A DNA stretch of 5,255 nucleotides from Micrococcaceae bacterium UBA4005 (GTDB taxonomy: Bacteria > Actinomycetota > Actinomycetes > Actinomycetales > Micrococcaceae), in assembly GCA_002384315.1 (NCBI GenBank), contig DGBL01000113.1, positions 3,879 through 9,133 of the forward strand. The letters run 5' to 3'. Both the position numbers and the translations under genes were made by a program. A model generated the notes under the pieces. The model was given only the letters and a program-made list of their open reading frames with translations, was not told the DNA's origin and made no database searches. Position 1 is the first letter of the stretch. Each line of letters opens with the position of its first letter. Shown here piece by piece: positions 1 to 5,255 of the stretch.

Positions 1-549
1 CCGATAACACTCCAGACGCTCGGCGTCATGCTTGCCGGAGCGGTACTCGGCCCGGGGCGTGGAAGCGCCGCCGCTGGACTCTACCTCGCTGCTGGCCTGG
101 CCGGGCTGCCTGTTTTCAGCGGCTTCCGCAGTGGCTTCGGCGTCCTGGCCGGTCCGTCCGCAGGCTACCTCATCGCTTTCCCGATCGGCGCCCTGGTTGC
201 CGGACTCCTCGCTGTGGTGGTACTACGATCGGCCCGCCGGTTCAAATATGCGTGGATGTTCCTGGCCTGTATGGCCGGAACCGTCCTGGTAATCCACCCG
301 CTTGGCATCCTCGGCATGATCATCAACGGCGGCCTCGCGCCGATGGACGCCCTGCTGGCCGACATCATCTACCTGCCCGGTGACACGGTGAAGAACCTCC
401 TAGCGGCAGCTATTGCGCTCTCCGTCCACCGCGCCTTTCCCCGGCTCCTGGCGCGCAGGAATACTCAGCCAGGAAACGTTCCGGCAGATAACACGGTGTC
501 AGAAAGCACCGCGCCGGCTGACGCCGAAGGTCCAGCGCCGACAGCATGA
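1..549 (+). CDS. bioY: BioY, biotin-binding S component of an ECF transporter (5' end truncated by the window)
   Basis: BioY is the integral membrane protein that binds biotin and hands it to the ECF energising module (BioM and BioN). The reading frame is open from base 1, and the first codons (PITLQTLGVMLAG) match the usual BioY sequence just after its first helix. The ATG at position 28 is therefore internal and the true start lies upstream of the window. Visible family marks are the LGPGRG loop, the glycine-rich segment FGVLAGPSAGYL around fragment residues 46-57, and the YLPGDTVK motif at about residues 124-131, typical of the last BioY helices. Several hydrophobic stretches are consistent with a six-helix S component. 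The last 30 or so residues form a hydrophilic tail rich in Ala, Pro and Thr, probably disordered and cytoplasmic. The TGA stop overlaps the bioM start in ATGA. Confidence in the family is high; biotin as substrate is inferred from the family and the neighbouring genes. Confidence 0.95.
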   Translation, partial: PITLQTLGVMLAGAVLGPGRGSAAAGLYLAAGLAGLPVFSGFRSGFGVLAGPSAGYLIAFPIGALVAGLLAVVVLRSARRFKYAWMFLACMAGTVLVIHPLGILGMIINGGLAPMDALLADIIYLPGDTVKNLLAAAIALSVHRAFPRLLARRNTQPGNVPADNTVSESTAPADAEGPAPTA

Positions 550-1241
550 TTGAGTTTCGCAACGCCGGTGTCACCGTACAGCAGGCCGACGGCGAACCCG
601 ACAGGCGCATCCTGCGCCCGGTGACGCTGACGTTGGGTGAGCCGAGAATTTCGGTAATCGGCGCCAACGGATCCGGTAAATCGACCCTGCTGAAGTTGAT
701 CAACGGGCTGGTGCTGCCGACCGAGGGATCGGTCGCCGTGAAAGGCCTGAGCACCGCGCGGGAAGGCTCGAAGGTGCGCCGGGAGGTTGGTTTTGTGTTT
801 ACCGACCCGTTGTCCCAGCTGGTCATGCCCACCGGCCGGGAGGACGTGGAACTCTCGCTGCGCAGCCGCATTAAAAATGCTGCCGCCCGCCGGGAAGCGG
901 GGATCGAGGTGTTGCGCCGTTTCGGCCTCGCAACGCTGGCGGACCAGAGTATTTACGACCTCTCCGGCGGGGAACGCCAATTGCTGGCGATCGCGGTGGT
1001 CTCCGCTGTGGAACCCACCGTGCTGGTCGCCGATGAACCCACCACGCTGCTGGACCTCAGGAACGAAACACTGATCCGTGCGGTGTTCAGGCAATTGGGA
1101 CAACAGGTCGTCTTTGCGACCCACAACCTTGATTTTGCGCTCGAAAGCGACAGAACACTCGTGGTGGATGCCGCTGAAGTGGTCTTCGACGGTGACCCAA
1201 CCGAAGCGGTGGCCTACTACCGGAAACTCTGTGCGCAATGA
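546..1241 (+). CDS. bioM: BioM, energy-coupling factor ATPase for biotin uptake
   Basis: This 231-residue ABC ATPase probably powers biotin import by binding BioN at the cytoplasmic face of the membrane. Visible motifs, in order: Walker A GANGSGKST at residues 39-47, ABC signature LSGGERQ at 139-145, Walker B VLVADEPT with D163 and E164, D-loop around LLD at 168-170, and switch histidine H193 in ATHNLD. The Q-loop position reads VGFVFTDP (81-88), with T86 where most ABC ATPases have Gln. The length fits EcfA-type subunits. The ATG at 546 overlaps the bioY stop by 4 nt. A GAAGG at 526-530 is rather far upstream to be a strong ribosome site, so translation is probably coupled to bioY. Its position between a BioY and an EcfT-like gene supports BioM over a cobalt (CbiO) or general EcfA assignment, although the sequence alone is also CbiO-like. 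Confidence 0.93.
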   Translation: MIEFRNAGVTVQQADGEPDRRILRPVTLTLGEPRISVIGANGSGKSTLLKLINGLVLPTEGSVAVKGLSTAREGSKVRREVGFVFTDPLSQLVMPTGREDVELSLRSRIKNAAARREAGIEVLRRFGLATLADQSIYDLSGGERQLLAIAVVSAVEPTVLVADEPTTLLDLRNETLIRAVFRQLGQQVVFATHNLDFALESDRTLVVDAAEVVFDGDPTEAVAYYRKLCAQ

Positions 1242-1894
1242 GAGGCCATGGAAACATCATGGGCTTGTACTCCCCCACCCGCTCACCGCTCCACCGCGCA
1301 CCGCTCGGGCTGAAAGTTGTGCTCCTGCTCGGCGTCAGCGGAACGGTTTTGGTCATCCACGAATGGCACGCCACCGCCGGGGCCCTCCTCGGCGTCGTCC
1401 TGTTGTACGGATTCGGCGCCCGGGCTTCAGTGCGCAGCCTGCTGCGCACTATCGTTCCGCTACTGCCCATCCTGGCGCTACTGGGCACCTATCAGGGATT
1501 CGCCAATGGCCCGGTGGAGGCGTTCATCGTCGACGGAAACCTGTTGGTCTGCGTCCTTGCCGCCCGACTGCTGACGTTGACCACTCCCGGCCAGGTACTC
1601 CTGGACGGGGTGGTCAGTGCGGTCACACCACTGCGCGTGGTCGGAGCCGATCCGGAACGGTTCGGCCTCGCCTTGGCGATTATGGTCCGCAGCATCCCTT
1701 ATCTGATGGGCTCGGTGCTGGATATCCGCGACGCCGCCCGTGCCCGCGGGCTGGAACGCAACCCCCGCGCCATGATCACCCCCGCCGTCGTGAACGCGGT
1801 GGCCTACGCCCACCAAACCGGGCAGGCACTCGCAGCACGCGGAATCGGCGACCATTATGGAGACGATGCGCCGACCCGCCGCGATAGGACCTGA
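1238..1894 (+). CDS. bioN: BioN, EcfT-type transmembrane coupling protein of the biotin transporter
   Basis: BioN (CbiQ/EcfT family) links the ATPase to BioY in the membrane. The 218-residue protein has an N-terminal hydrophobic half with helices near residues 26-40, 46-60, 68-88 and 102-115. A cytoplasmic coupling region follows, with two Ala-Arg-Gly motifs typical of EcfT: ARARG at 167-171 and AARG at 199-202. The segment LHRAPLGLKVVLLL near the N-terminus is also characteristic of the family. The start is ambiguous. The ATG at 1238 overlaps the bioM stop in ATGA. An in-frame ATG at 1259, 13 nt after an AGAGG at 1241-1245, would give MGLYSPT, which resembles BioN N-termini I remember. I kept 1238 because of the coupling overlap. 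It is the last gene of the bio cassette and faces the end of the suf operon 31 bp away. Confidence 0.92.
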   Translation: MRGHGNIMGLYSPTRSPLHRAPLGLKVVLLLGVSGTVLVIHEWHATAGALLGVVLLYGFGARASVRSLLRTIVPLLPILALLGTYQGFANGPVEAFIVDGNLLVCVLAARLLTLTTPGQVLLDGVVSAVTPLRVVGADPERFGLALAIMVRSIPYLMGSVLDIRDAARARGLERNPRAMITPAVVNAVAYAHQTGQALAARGIGDHYGDDAPTRRDRT

Positions 1895-1918
1895 CGGCCG
1901 GGTCTGCGCTGATCGACC

Positions 1919-1950
1919 GCGCCTGCTAGATATTGAACCCTAGCGCGCGC
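1919..1950 (+). terminator. candidate hairpin between convergent bio and suf operons
   Basis: Bases 1919-1929 can pair with 1940-1950 around a 10-nt loop. Nine of the 11 positions are Watson-Crick pairs, one is a T-G wobble and one a C-C mismatch. The stem starts 24 nt past the bioN stop and also contains the sufT stop codon. The wobble pairs only in the + strand RNA, so the hairpin is slightly better placed to end the bio transcript. No T-run follows on either strand, so this is not a standard intrinsic terminator and may be chance in GC-rich DNA. Confidence 0.3.
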
Positions 1951-2255
1951 ATCTGGTCCCGCCCGTCCTCGGTGATCTTTTCCGGACCCCATGGCGGCAT
2001 CCATACCCAGTTCAGCCGCCACTCGTCAACCACGCCGTCCAAGGATTGTCCGACCTGCTCCTCGATGACATCGGTGAGCGGACAGGCCGCGGTGGTGAGC
2101 GTCATATCTATGAGCAAGGCCCCGTCCTCGGCGTACTTCAACCCGTAAAGCAGCCCGAGGTCAACAATATTGACGCCCAGTTCGGGGTCGATAACATCCT
2201 TGAGCGCTTCTTCAACATCTTCCAGCGTGGTGTGCGCTGCCTGTACATCACTCAT
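1926..2255 (-). CDS. sufT: SufT-like DUF59/MIP18 family Fe-S assembly factor
   Basis: This is a 109-residue single-domain protein of the DUF59/MIP18 family, whose bacterial members (SufT, and the N-terminal domain of some ApbC/Mrp proteins) help deliver or mature Fe-S clusters in the cytoplasm. Visible marks are DPELGVNIVDLGLLYG at residues 23-38, TTAACPLTD at 54-62 with the conserved cysteine C58, and the C-terminal segment WVWMPPWGPEKITEDGR. The start is well supported: AAAGGA (complement of 2261-2266) lies 5 nt before the ATG. It is the last gene of the suf operon, 36 bp after sufC. A phenylacetyl-CoA oxygenase PaaD-type protein shares the fold, but the short length, the absence of a C-terminal zinc-binding cysteine domain and the suf context favour SufT. 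Confidence 0.92.
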   Translation of the reverse strand: MSDVQAAHTTLEDVEEALKDVIDPELGVNIVDLGLLYGLKYAEDGALLIDMTLTTAACPLTDVIEEQVGQSLDGVVDEWRLNWVWMPPWGPEKITEDGRDQMRALGFNI

Positions 2256-2291
2256 GGTTTTCCTTTCGCGGACCGGAAGTTTCGCACGGAA

Positions 2292-3065
2292 TCAGGCGCT
2301 GGCCGCGGCCGTACCCTGGGCCGCGAACCTGTCGTACCCTTCGTCCTCGAGCCGGTCGGCTAGCTCAGGCCCGCCCTGCTCGGCTATGGCGCCATCGACA
2401 AAAACGTGGACAAAGTCAGGCTTGATGTAACGCAGAATCCGAGTGTAGTGGGTAATCAGCACGGTGCCCATGTTGCCCTTGGAGTGCTCGCGGTTCACCC
2501 CTTCCGAGACGACCTTCAGTGCGTCCACATCCAGCCCGGAATCGGTTTCGTCGAGGATCGCGAAACGTGGACCGAAGAGCTCGAGCTGAAGGATTTCGAC
2601 CCGCTTCTTTTCCCCGCCGGAAAAGCCTTCGTTCACATTGCGCTGGGCGAAGTCGGCGTCAATACGCAGTTTCGCCATGGCCTGCTTCACGTCCTTCGTC
2701 CAGTGACGCAGGCTCGGAGCCTCGCCATCGAGGGCGGTCTTCGCGGTGCGCAGGAAGTTCGTCATGGACACGCCCGGCACTTCCACCGGGTACTGCATCG
2801 CCAGGAAGAGTCCCGCGCGGGCGCGTTCATCCACGCTCATCGACAGGACGTCCTCGCCGTCCAGGGTGATACTCCCGCTGTCGACGTTGTACCGGGGGTG
2901 GCCGGCGATGGTCGAGGCAAGGGTCGACTTGCCGGAGCCGTTAGGCCCCATAATTGCGTGGGTTTCGCCGGTCCTGATGGTCAGGCTGACGCCTTTGAGG
3001 ATCTGTTTGGACCCCTGGTCAGTGTCAATGCTGACGTGCAGGTCCTTGATGTCAAGAGTTGCCAT
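2292..3065 (-). CDS. sufC: SufC, ATPase of the SufBCD Fe-S cluster assembly complex
   Basis: SufC is a soluble ABC-type ATPase that binds SufB and SufD and drives the conformational change needed for Fe-S cluster assembly on the scaffold. Motifs in the 257-residue protein: Walker A GPNGSGKST at residues 40-48, Q-loop with Q91 in AMQYPVEVPGVS, signature FSGGEKKR at 148-155, Walker B with D172 and E173 in the SufC-specific FAILDETDSGLDVDAL, and H206 in LITHYTRIL. The length is close to the normal 250 or so residues. An AAGGAGA (complement of 3074-3080) sits 8 nt before the ATG, the strongest ribosome site in the operon. The gene is preceded by an 89-bp gap, the only large one in the operon, so it may have an additional signal of its own. 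Its family is unmistakable from the Walker B region and its neighbours. Confidence 0.97.
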   Translation of the reverse strand: MATLDIKDLHVSIDTDQGSKQILKGVSLTIRTGETHAIMGPNGSGKSTLASTIAGHPRYNVDSGSITLDGEDVLSMSVDERARAGLFLAMQYPVEVPGVSMTNFLRTAKTALDGEAPSLRHWTKDVKQAMAKLRIDADFAQRNVNEGFSGGEKKRVEILQLELFGPRFAILDETDSGLDVDALKVVSEGVNREHSKGNMGTVLITHYTRILRYIKPDFVHVFVDGAIAEQGGPELADRLEDEGYDRFAAQGTAAASA

Positions 3066-3081
3066 CTGTTTGTTCTCCTTC

Positions 3082-3100
3082 GCACCCGTTACCGGGGTGC
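3082..3100 (-). promoter_or_regulatory. 6-bp stem-loop just upstream of the sufC ribosome site
   Basis: Bases 3082-3087 pair perfectly with 3095-3100 around a 7-nt loop, five of the six pairs being G-C. In the mRNA the hairpin ends one base before the AAGGAGA ribosome site of sufC. It could stabilise or mark a processed sufC-sufT RNA or affect initiation. No T-tract follows, so termination is unlikely. Its role is inferred only from its position. Confidence 0.3.
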
Positions 3101-3117
3101 ACTCGCGATGTAAAAGT

Positions 3118-3130
3118 CGAAAAATTTTCG
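3118..3130. other. AT-rich 13-bp perfect palindrome in the Rieske-sufC gap
   Basis: Six bases on each side of the central A at 3124 are perfectly symmetric (CGAAAA / TTTTCG), an AT-rich island in GC-rich DNA between the Rieske stop and sufC. It could be part of an operator or of a weak internal promoter for sufC-sufT. I could not identify convincing -35 and -10 boxes, and it does not obviously match an operator sequence I know. Confidence 0.25.
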
Positions 3131-3154
3131 GGATGCTGCGAAATCAGGCTTGGA

Positions 3155-3520
3155 TCAACCGATCTGGGGTACGGACACGCCGTTGACCACCGAGCTCAGG
3201 TCCACATAGACGTTGCCGTCGTGGATTTCCACGGCAAACACCGGTACCGGCTCGTAGGCAGGTAACTGCAGCGGTGCGCCGCTGCGCAGGTCGAACTGTG
3301 AGCCGTGCCCCCAGCATTCGATCGCGCAGCCTTCCACCTCGCCTTCGGCAAGCGAGACCTCGGCGTGCGAACAGGTGTCACCGATAGCGTGGATTTCTCC
3401 CTCGGAGTCGCGCACCACGGCCACCGGATAGTCGTCGATGAGCACCCGCAGCGCCTGCTTCACCTTGATGTCCGCTGCGCTGCAGATCAGCTCGCCGCGC
3501 GGTGTCGCGTCGCCGCTCAC
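3155..3520 (-). CDS. Rieske [2Fe-2S] ferredoxin-like protein of the suf operon
   Basis: This 121-residue small Rieske protein resembles the ferredoxin subunits of non-heme iron aromatic oxygenases. The cluster ligands are visible as C50-S-H52 and C69-W-G-H72, with 16 residues between H52 and C69, matching the Rieske spacing. The rest of the fold is short beta strands, and no signal peptide or membrane helix is seen, so it should be cytoplasmic. An extra cysteine (C65) lies four residues before the second ligand pair. The start codon is GTG (complement of 3518-3520), overlapping the sufD stop by 4 nt with only a weak AGG upstream, so translation is probably coupled to sufD. No oxygenase gene is nearby. 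The position between sufD and sufC points to a role in Fe-S assembly, perhaps as an electron carrier. That role is inferred and unproven. Confidence 0.93.
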   Translation of the reverse strand: MSGDATPRGELICSAADIKVKQALRVLIDDYPVAVVRDSEGEIHAIGDTCSHAEVSLAEGEVEGCAIECWGHGSQFDLRSGAPLQLPAYEPVPVFAVEIHDGNVYVDLSSVVNGVSVPQIG

Positions 3521-4815
3521 AGATTACCTGCCGCGAGTTCGCGCTCCACAGCCTCGGAGAGGTGTTCCTCGAGCGCGGGTACCCCGATCTGTTGGATTAC
3601 CTCAGTGAGGAACCCGCGCACGACCAGCCTGCGGGCTTCTTTTTCCGGAATCCCGCGGGCCATGAGGTAGAACAGGTGTTCGTCGTCGAACCGGCCGGTG
3701 GCGCTTGCATGCCCTGCGCCCTCGATCAGGCCCGTCTCGATTTCGAGGTTCGGCACGGAGTCGGACCGCGCGCCGTCAGTGAGCAGCAGGTTCCGGTTCA
3801 CTTCGTAGGTGTCGGTGCCCTCGGCGTCCTTGCGGATCAGGACGTCCCCCACCCAGACGGTGTGCGCGTCCTTGCCCTGCAACGCACCCTTGTACGTCAC
3901 CCTGGACTTGCAGCGCGGGACGGCGTGGTCCACTAGGAGCCGCTGCTCCAGATGCTGGCCGGCGTCAGCGAAGTACAGTCCGTACATCTCCACGTCGCCG
4001 CCTGGAGCGGTAAAGACCGACGACGGCGTGAGCCTCACCAGATCTCCGCCAAGGCTGACCACAACGTGCTTGAACCGCGCATCGCGGCCGATCCTGGCCT
4101 GCTGGGTGGACAAGTGAACGGCGTCCTCATCCCACTCCTGAACGCTGACGACAGTTAGCTCCGCACCGTCACCAACACGGATTTCGATGTTCTGCGCCAG
4201 AGTGGCAGTGCCTTGGTGGTTAAGAACGACGACGGCCTTCGAGAAAGCCTGCGCGTCGATGATCAGGTGCTGCGCGGCCGGCGCGGCGTCCTTCCCGCGG
4301 ATGCTGACAGTGATCTCACTATCGGCCGTGGTTTGTGCGGGTACGGTGATCACCGTGGCTACGGGTGCCGCTGCCCAGGCCGCGGCAGAGACCCTGTCGT
4401 CCGGGATCGCGGCACATCCGATCCGCGGATCGGTCCGCTCCACCGTCTCGACCTGGATATTCGCTGCTCCGCCGACGCTGACCGTCGGGCCTGCGCCGTC
4501 AAGGCTCTCGGTATGCAGCCCACGCAACCGCTTCAGCGGCGTGAAGCGCCAGTCCTCTTCGCGTCCGGTCAGCACGGGGAAGTCGGCCAGATTATAGGAC
4601 TTCAACCGCTCGCCGCGGGATGCTTCAGGTATCACCGGGGCATTCCCGTGGCTGTGCTTCTTCAGCCCATGCTGGGCCGTTCCATCGTTGAATTCGGAAA
4701 GGTTCTCCCCTTCTTCGGTGAAACCGGCGATCGCCAAGGTGGCATCACCGGAAGGTGCGCCGATCCGGGCGATGTCATCGTCCACCCCAGGGTTCAATTG
4801 AGTAGTTTCAGCCAT
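3517..4815 (-). CDS. sufD: SufD, Fe-S cluster assembly scaffold partner
   Basis: SufD pairs with SufB and two SufC subunits in the SufBC2D complex, where it supports cluster assembly and iron entry. The 432-residue protein has an N-terminal region (about residues 1-100) ending in GREEDWRFTPLKRLRGLH, then a long beta-helical core. Its C-terminal helical domain contains GRFDDEHLFYLMARGIPEKEA near 374-394, a hallmark of SufB/SufD proteins. H369 aligns with the functionally important H360 of E. coli SufD. The nearby E. coli cysteine (CSH) is replaced by AGH here, which I believe is common in actinobacterial SufD. The first 55 or so residues are acidic and low in conserved features. The ATG at 4815 lies 2 nt after the sufB stop, with a purine-rich AAGGGGCC near 4827-4834 as a distant ribosome site. 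No other Met is present near the N-terminus, which supports this start. Confidence 0.95.
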   Translation of the reverse strand: MAETTQLNPGVDDDIARIGAPSGDATLAIAGFTEEGENLSEFNDGTAQHGLKKHSHGNAPVIPEASRGERLKSYNLADFPVLTGREEDWRFTPLKRLRGLHTESLDGAGPTVSVGGAANIQVETVERTDPRIGCAAIPDDRVSAAAWAAAPVATVITVPAQTTADSEITVSIRGKDAAPAAQHLIIDAQAFSKAVVVLNHQGTATLAQNIEIRVGDGAELTVVSVQEWDEDAVHLSTQQARIGRDARFKHVVVSLGGDLVRLTPSSVFTAPGGDVEMYGLYFADAGQHLEQRLLVDHAVPRCKSRVTYKGALQGKDAHTVWVGDVLIRKDAEGTDTYEVNRNLLLTDGARSDSVPNLEIETGLIEGAGHASATGRFDDEHLFYLMARGIPEKEARRLVVRGFLTEVIQQIGVPALEEHLSEAVERELAAGNL

Positions 4816-4817
4816 TG

Positions 4818-5255
4818 CTAGCCCACGGCCCCTTCCATTTGAAGTTCGATCAGACGGTTCAGTTCGAGCGCATATTCCATCGGAAGCTCACGGGAAATAG
4901 GCTCAATAAAACCACGGACAATCATGGCCATAGCCTCGTCCTCCGCCATTCCGCGGGACATGAGATAGAACAGCTGTTCCTCGCTGACCCGCGAGACTGT
5001 GGCCTCGTGGCCCATGGTCACATCGTCTTCGCGGATATCGACATACGGGTACGTATCGGAACGGGAGATGGTGTCCACCAGCAGCGCATCGCAGCGGACA
5101 GTATTGGCCGAATGCGTAGCACCCTCACGGACCTGGACCAGGCCACGGTATGCCGCCCGTCCGCCGCCGCGGGCAACCGACTTCGAGACGATCGAGGATT
5201 TGGTGTTAGGTGCGATATGCACCATCTTCGAACCGGTGTCCTGGTGCTGTCCCTC
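4818..5255 (-). CDS. sufB: SufB, Fe-S cluster scaffold (C-terminal 145 residues; 5' end beyond the window)
   Basis: SufB is the main scaffold on which the SufBC2D complex builds Fe-S clusters. Only its C-terminal part is inside the window. The frame stays open to the last base, and the edge residues EGQHQDTGSKMVHIAPNT are classic SufB, so the ATG at 5225 is internal. Key residues by alignment from memory with E. coli SufB: the cysteine in VRCDALL (codon 5091-5093) matches C405, and the His-Glu in MGHEATVSR matches H433 and E434, so the assembly site appears intact. The C-terminal EEQLFYLMSRGMAEDEAMAMIVRGF helices should contact SufC, and the protein ends in GAVG like many SufBs. It lies 2 nt before sufD and is the most upstream suf gene visible. 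Any regulator such as sufR, and the operon promoter, would be beyond the right edge. Confidence 0.97.
   Translation of the reverse strand, partial: EGQHQDTGSKMVHIAPNTKSSIVSKSVARGGGRAAYRGLVQVREGATHSANTVRCDALLVDTISRSDTYPYVDIREDDVTMGHEATVSRVSEEQLFYLMSRGMAEDEAMAMIVRGFIEPISRELPMEYALELNRLIELQMEGAVG

Noticed and set aside
28..549. ATG at 28 as the true bioY start
   Set aside because: The frame is open upstream to base 1 and encodes conserved BioY residues, so the ATG is internal.
465..1238. 257-codon open frame on the - strand opposite bioM
   Set aside because: It lies antisense to a clear ABC ATPase gene, its translation has no recognisable family, and long antisense frames are expected in GC-rich coding DNA.
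1078..1887. 269-codon + strand open frame overlapping bioM and bioN
   Set aside because: The translation is Arg/Pro-rich low-complexity sequence typical of a shifted frame, and it overlaps two well-supported genes.
2406..3113. 235-codon + strand open frame opposite sufC
   Set aside because: It is antisense to sufC, whose motifs are complete, and the translation shows no domain.
4213..4821. 202-codon + strand open frame opposite sufD
   Set aside because: It is antisense to sufD and has no recognisable protein features.
1..5255. Mobile elements, CRISPR arrays, tRNA or rRNA genes, or a new defence or biosynthetic system
   Set aside because: Nearly every base is accounted for by two housekeeping operons. 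I saw no repeats with spacers, no transposase, no inverted terminal repeats and no RNA gene signature.

Overview
The window looks like ordinary chromosomal DNA from a high-GC actinobacterium. By eye the GC content is roughly 60-65%. The suf gene set (a Rieske ferredoxin between sufD and sufC, and a DUF59/SufT gene after sufC) and the protein sequences resemble Micrococcales such as the Arthrobacter group. That placement is an inference from remembered family patterns, not from a search.

Left part, + strand (1-1894): three tightly packed genes form a biotin ECF transporter cassette in the order bioY (5' end outside the window), bioM, bioN. Both junctions are 4-nt ATGA stop/start overlaps, so the genes are probably one transcript with coupled translation. 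BioY is the membrane protein that binds biotin, BioM the ATPase and BioN the transmembrane coupling protein. Together they make a self-contained (group I type) uptake system.

Middle (1895-1925): a 31-bp gap separates the convergent bio and suf operons. It contains no gene. An imperfect hairpin at 1919-1950 spans the end of the suf operon and may act as a terminator, but it has no T-tract.

Right part, - strand (1926-5255): an iron-sulfur cluster assembly operon, transcribed right to left as sufB (5' end outside the window), sufD, a small Rieske [2Fe-2S] protein, sufC, and sufT (DUF59/MIP18 family). SufB, SufC and SufD form the scaffold/ATPase complex that builds Fe-S clusters. SufT helps mature them. 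The Rieske protein is an Fe-S protein of uncertain role within the machinery. The sufS (cysteine desulfurase) and sufU genes often found between sufC and sufT in other actinobacteria are not there. The largest gap in the operon is 89 bp, between the Rieske gene and sufC. It holds a hairpin and an AT-rich palindrome that may be regulatory.

I found no mobile element, CRISPR array, RNA gene or clearly novel system. The points most worth a second look are the Rieske protein inside the suf operon, the missing sufS/sufU pair, and the structured gap before sufC.
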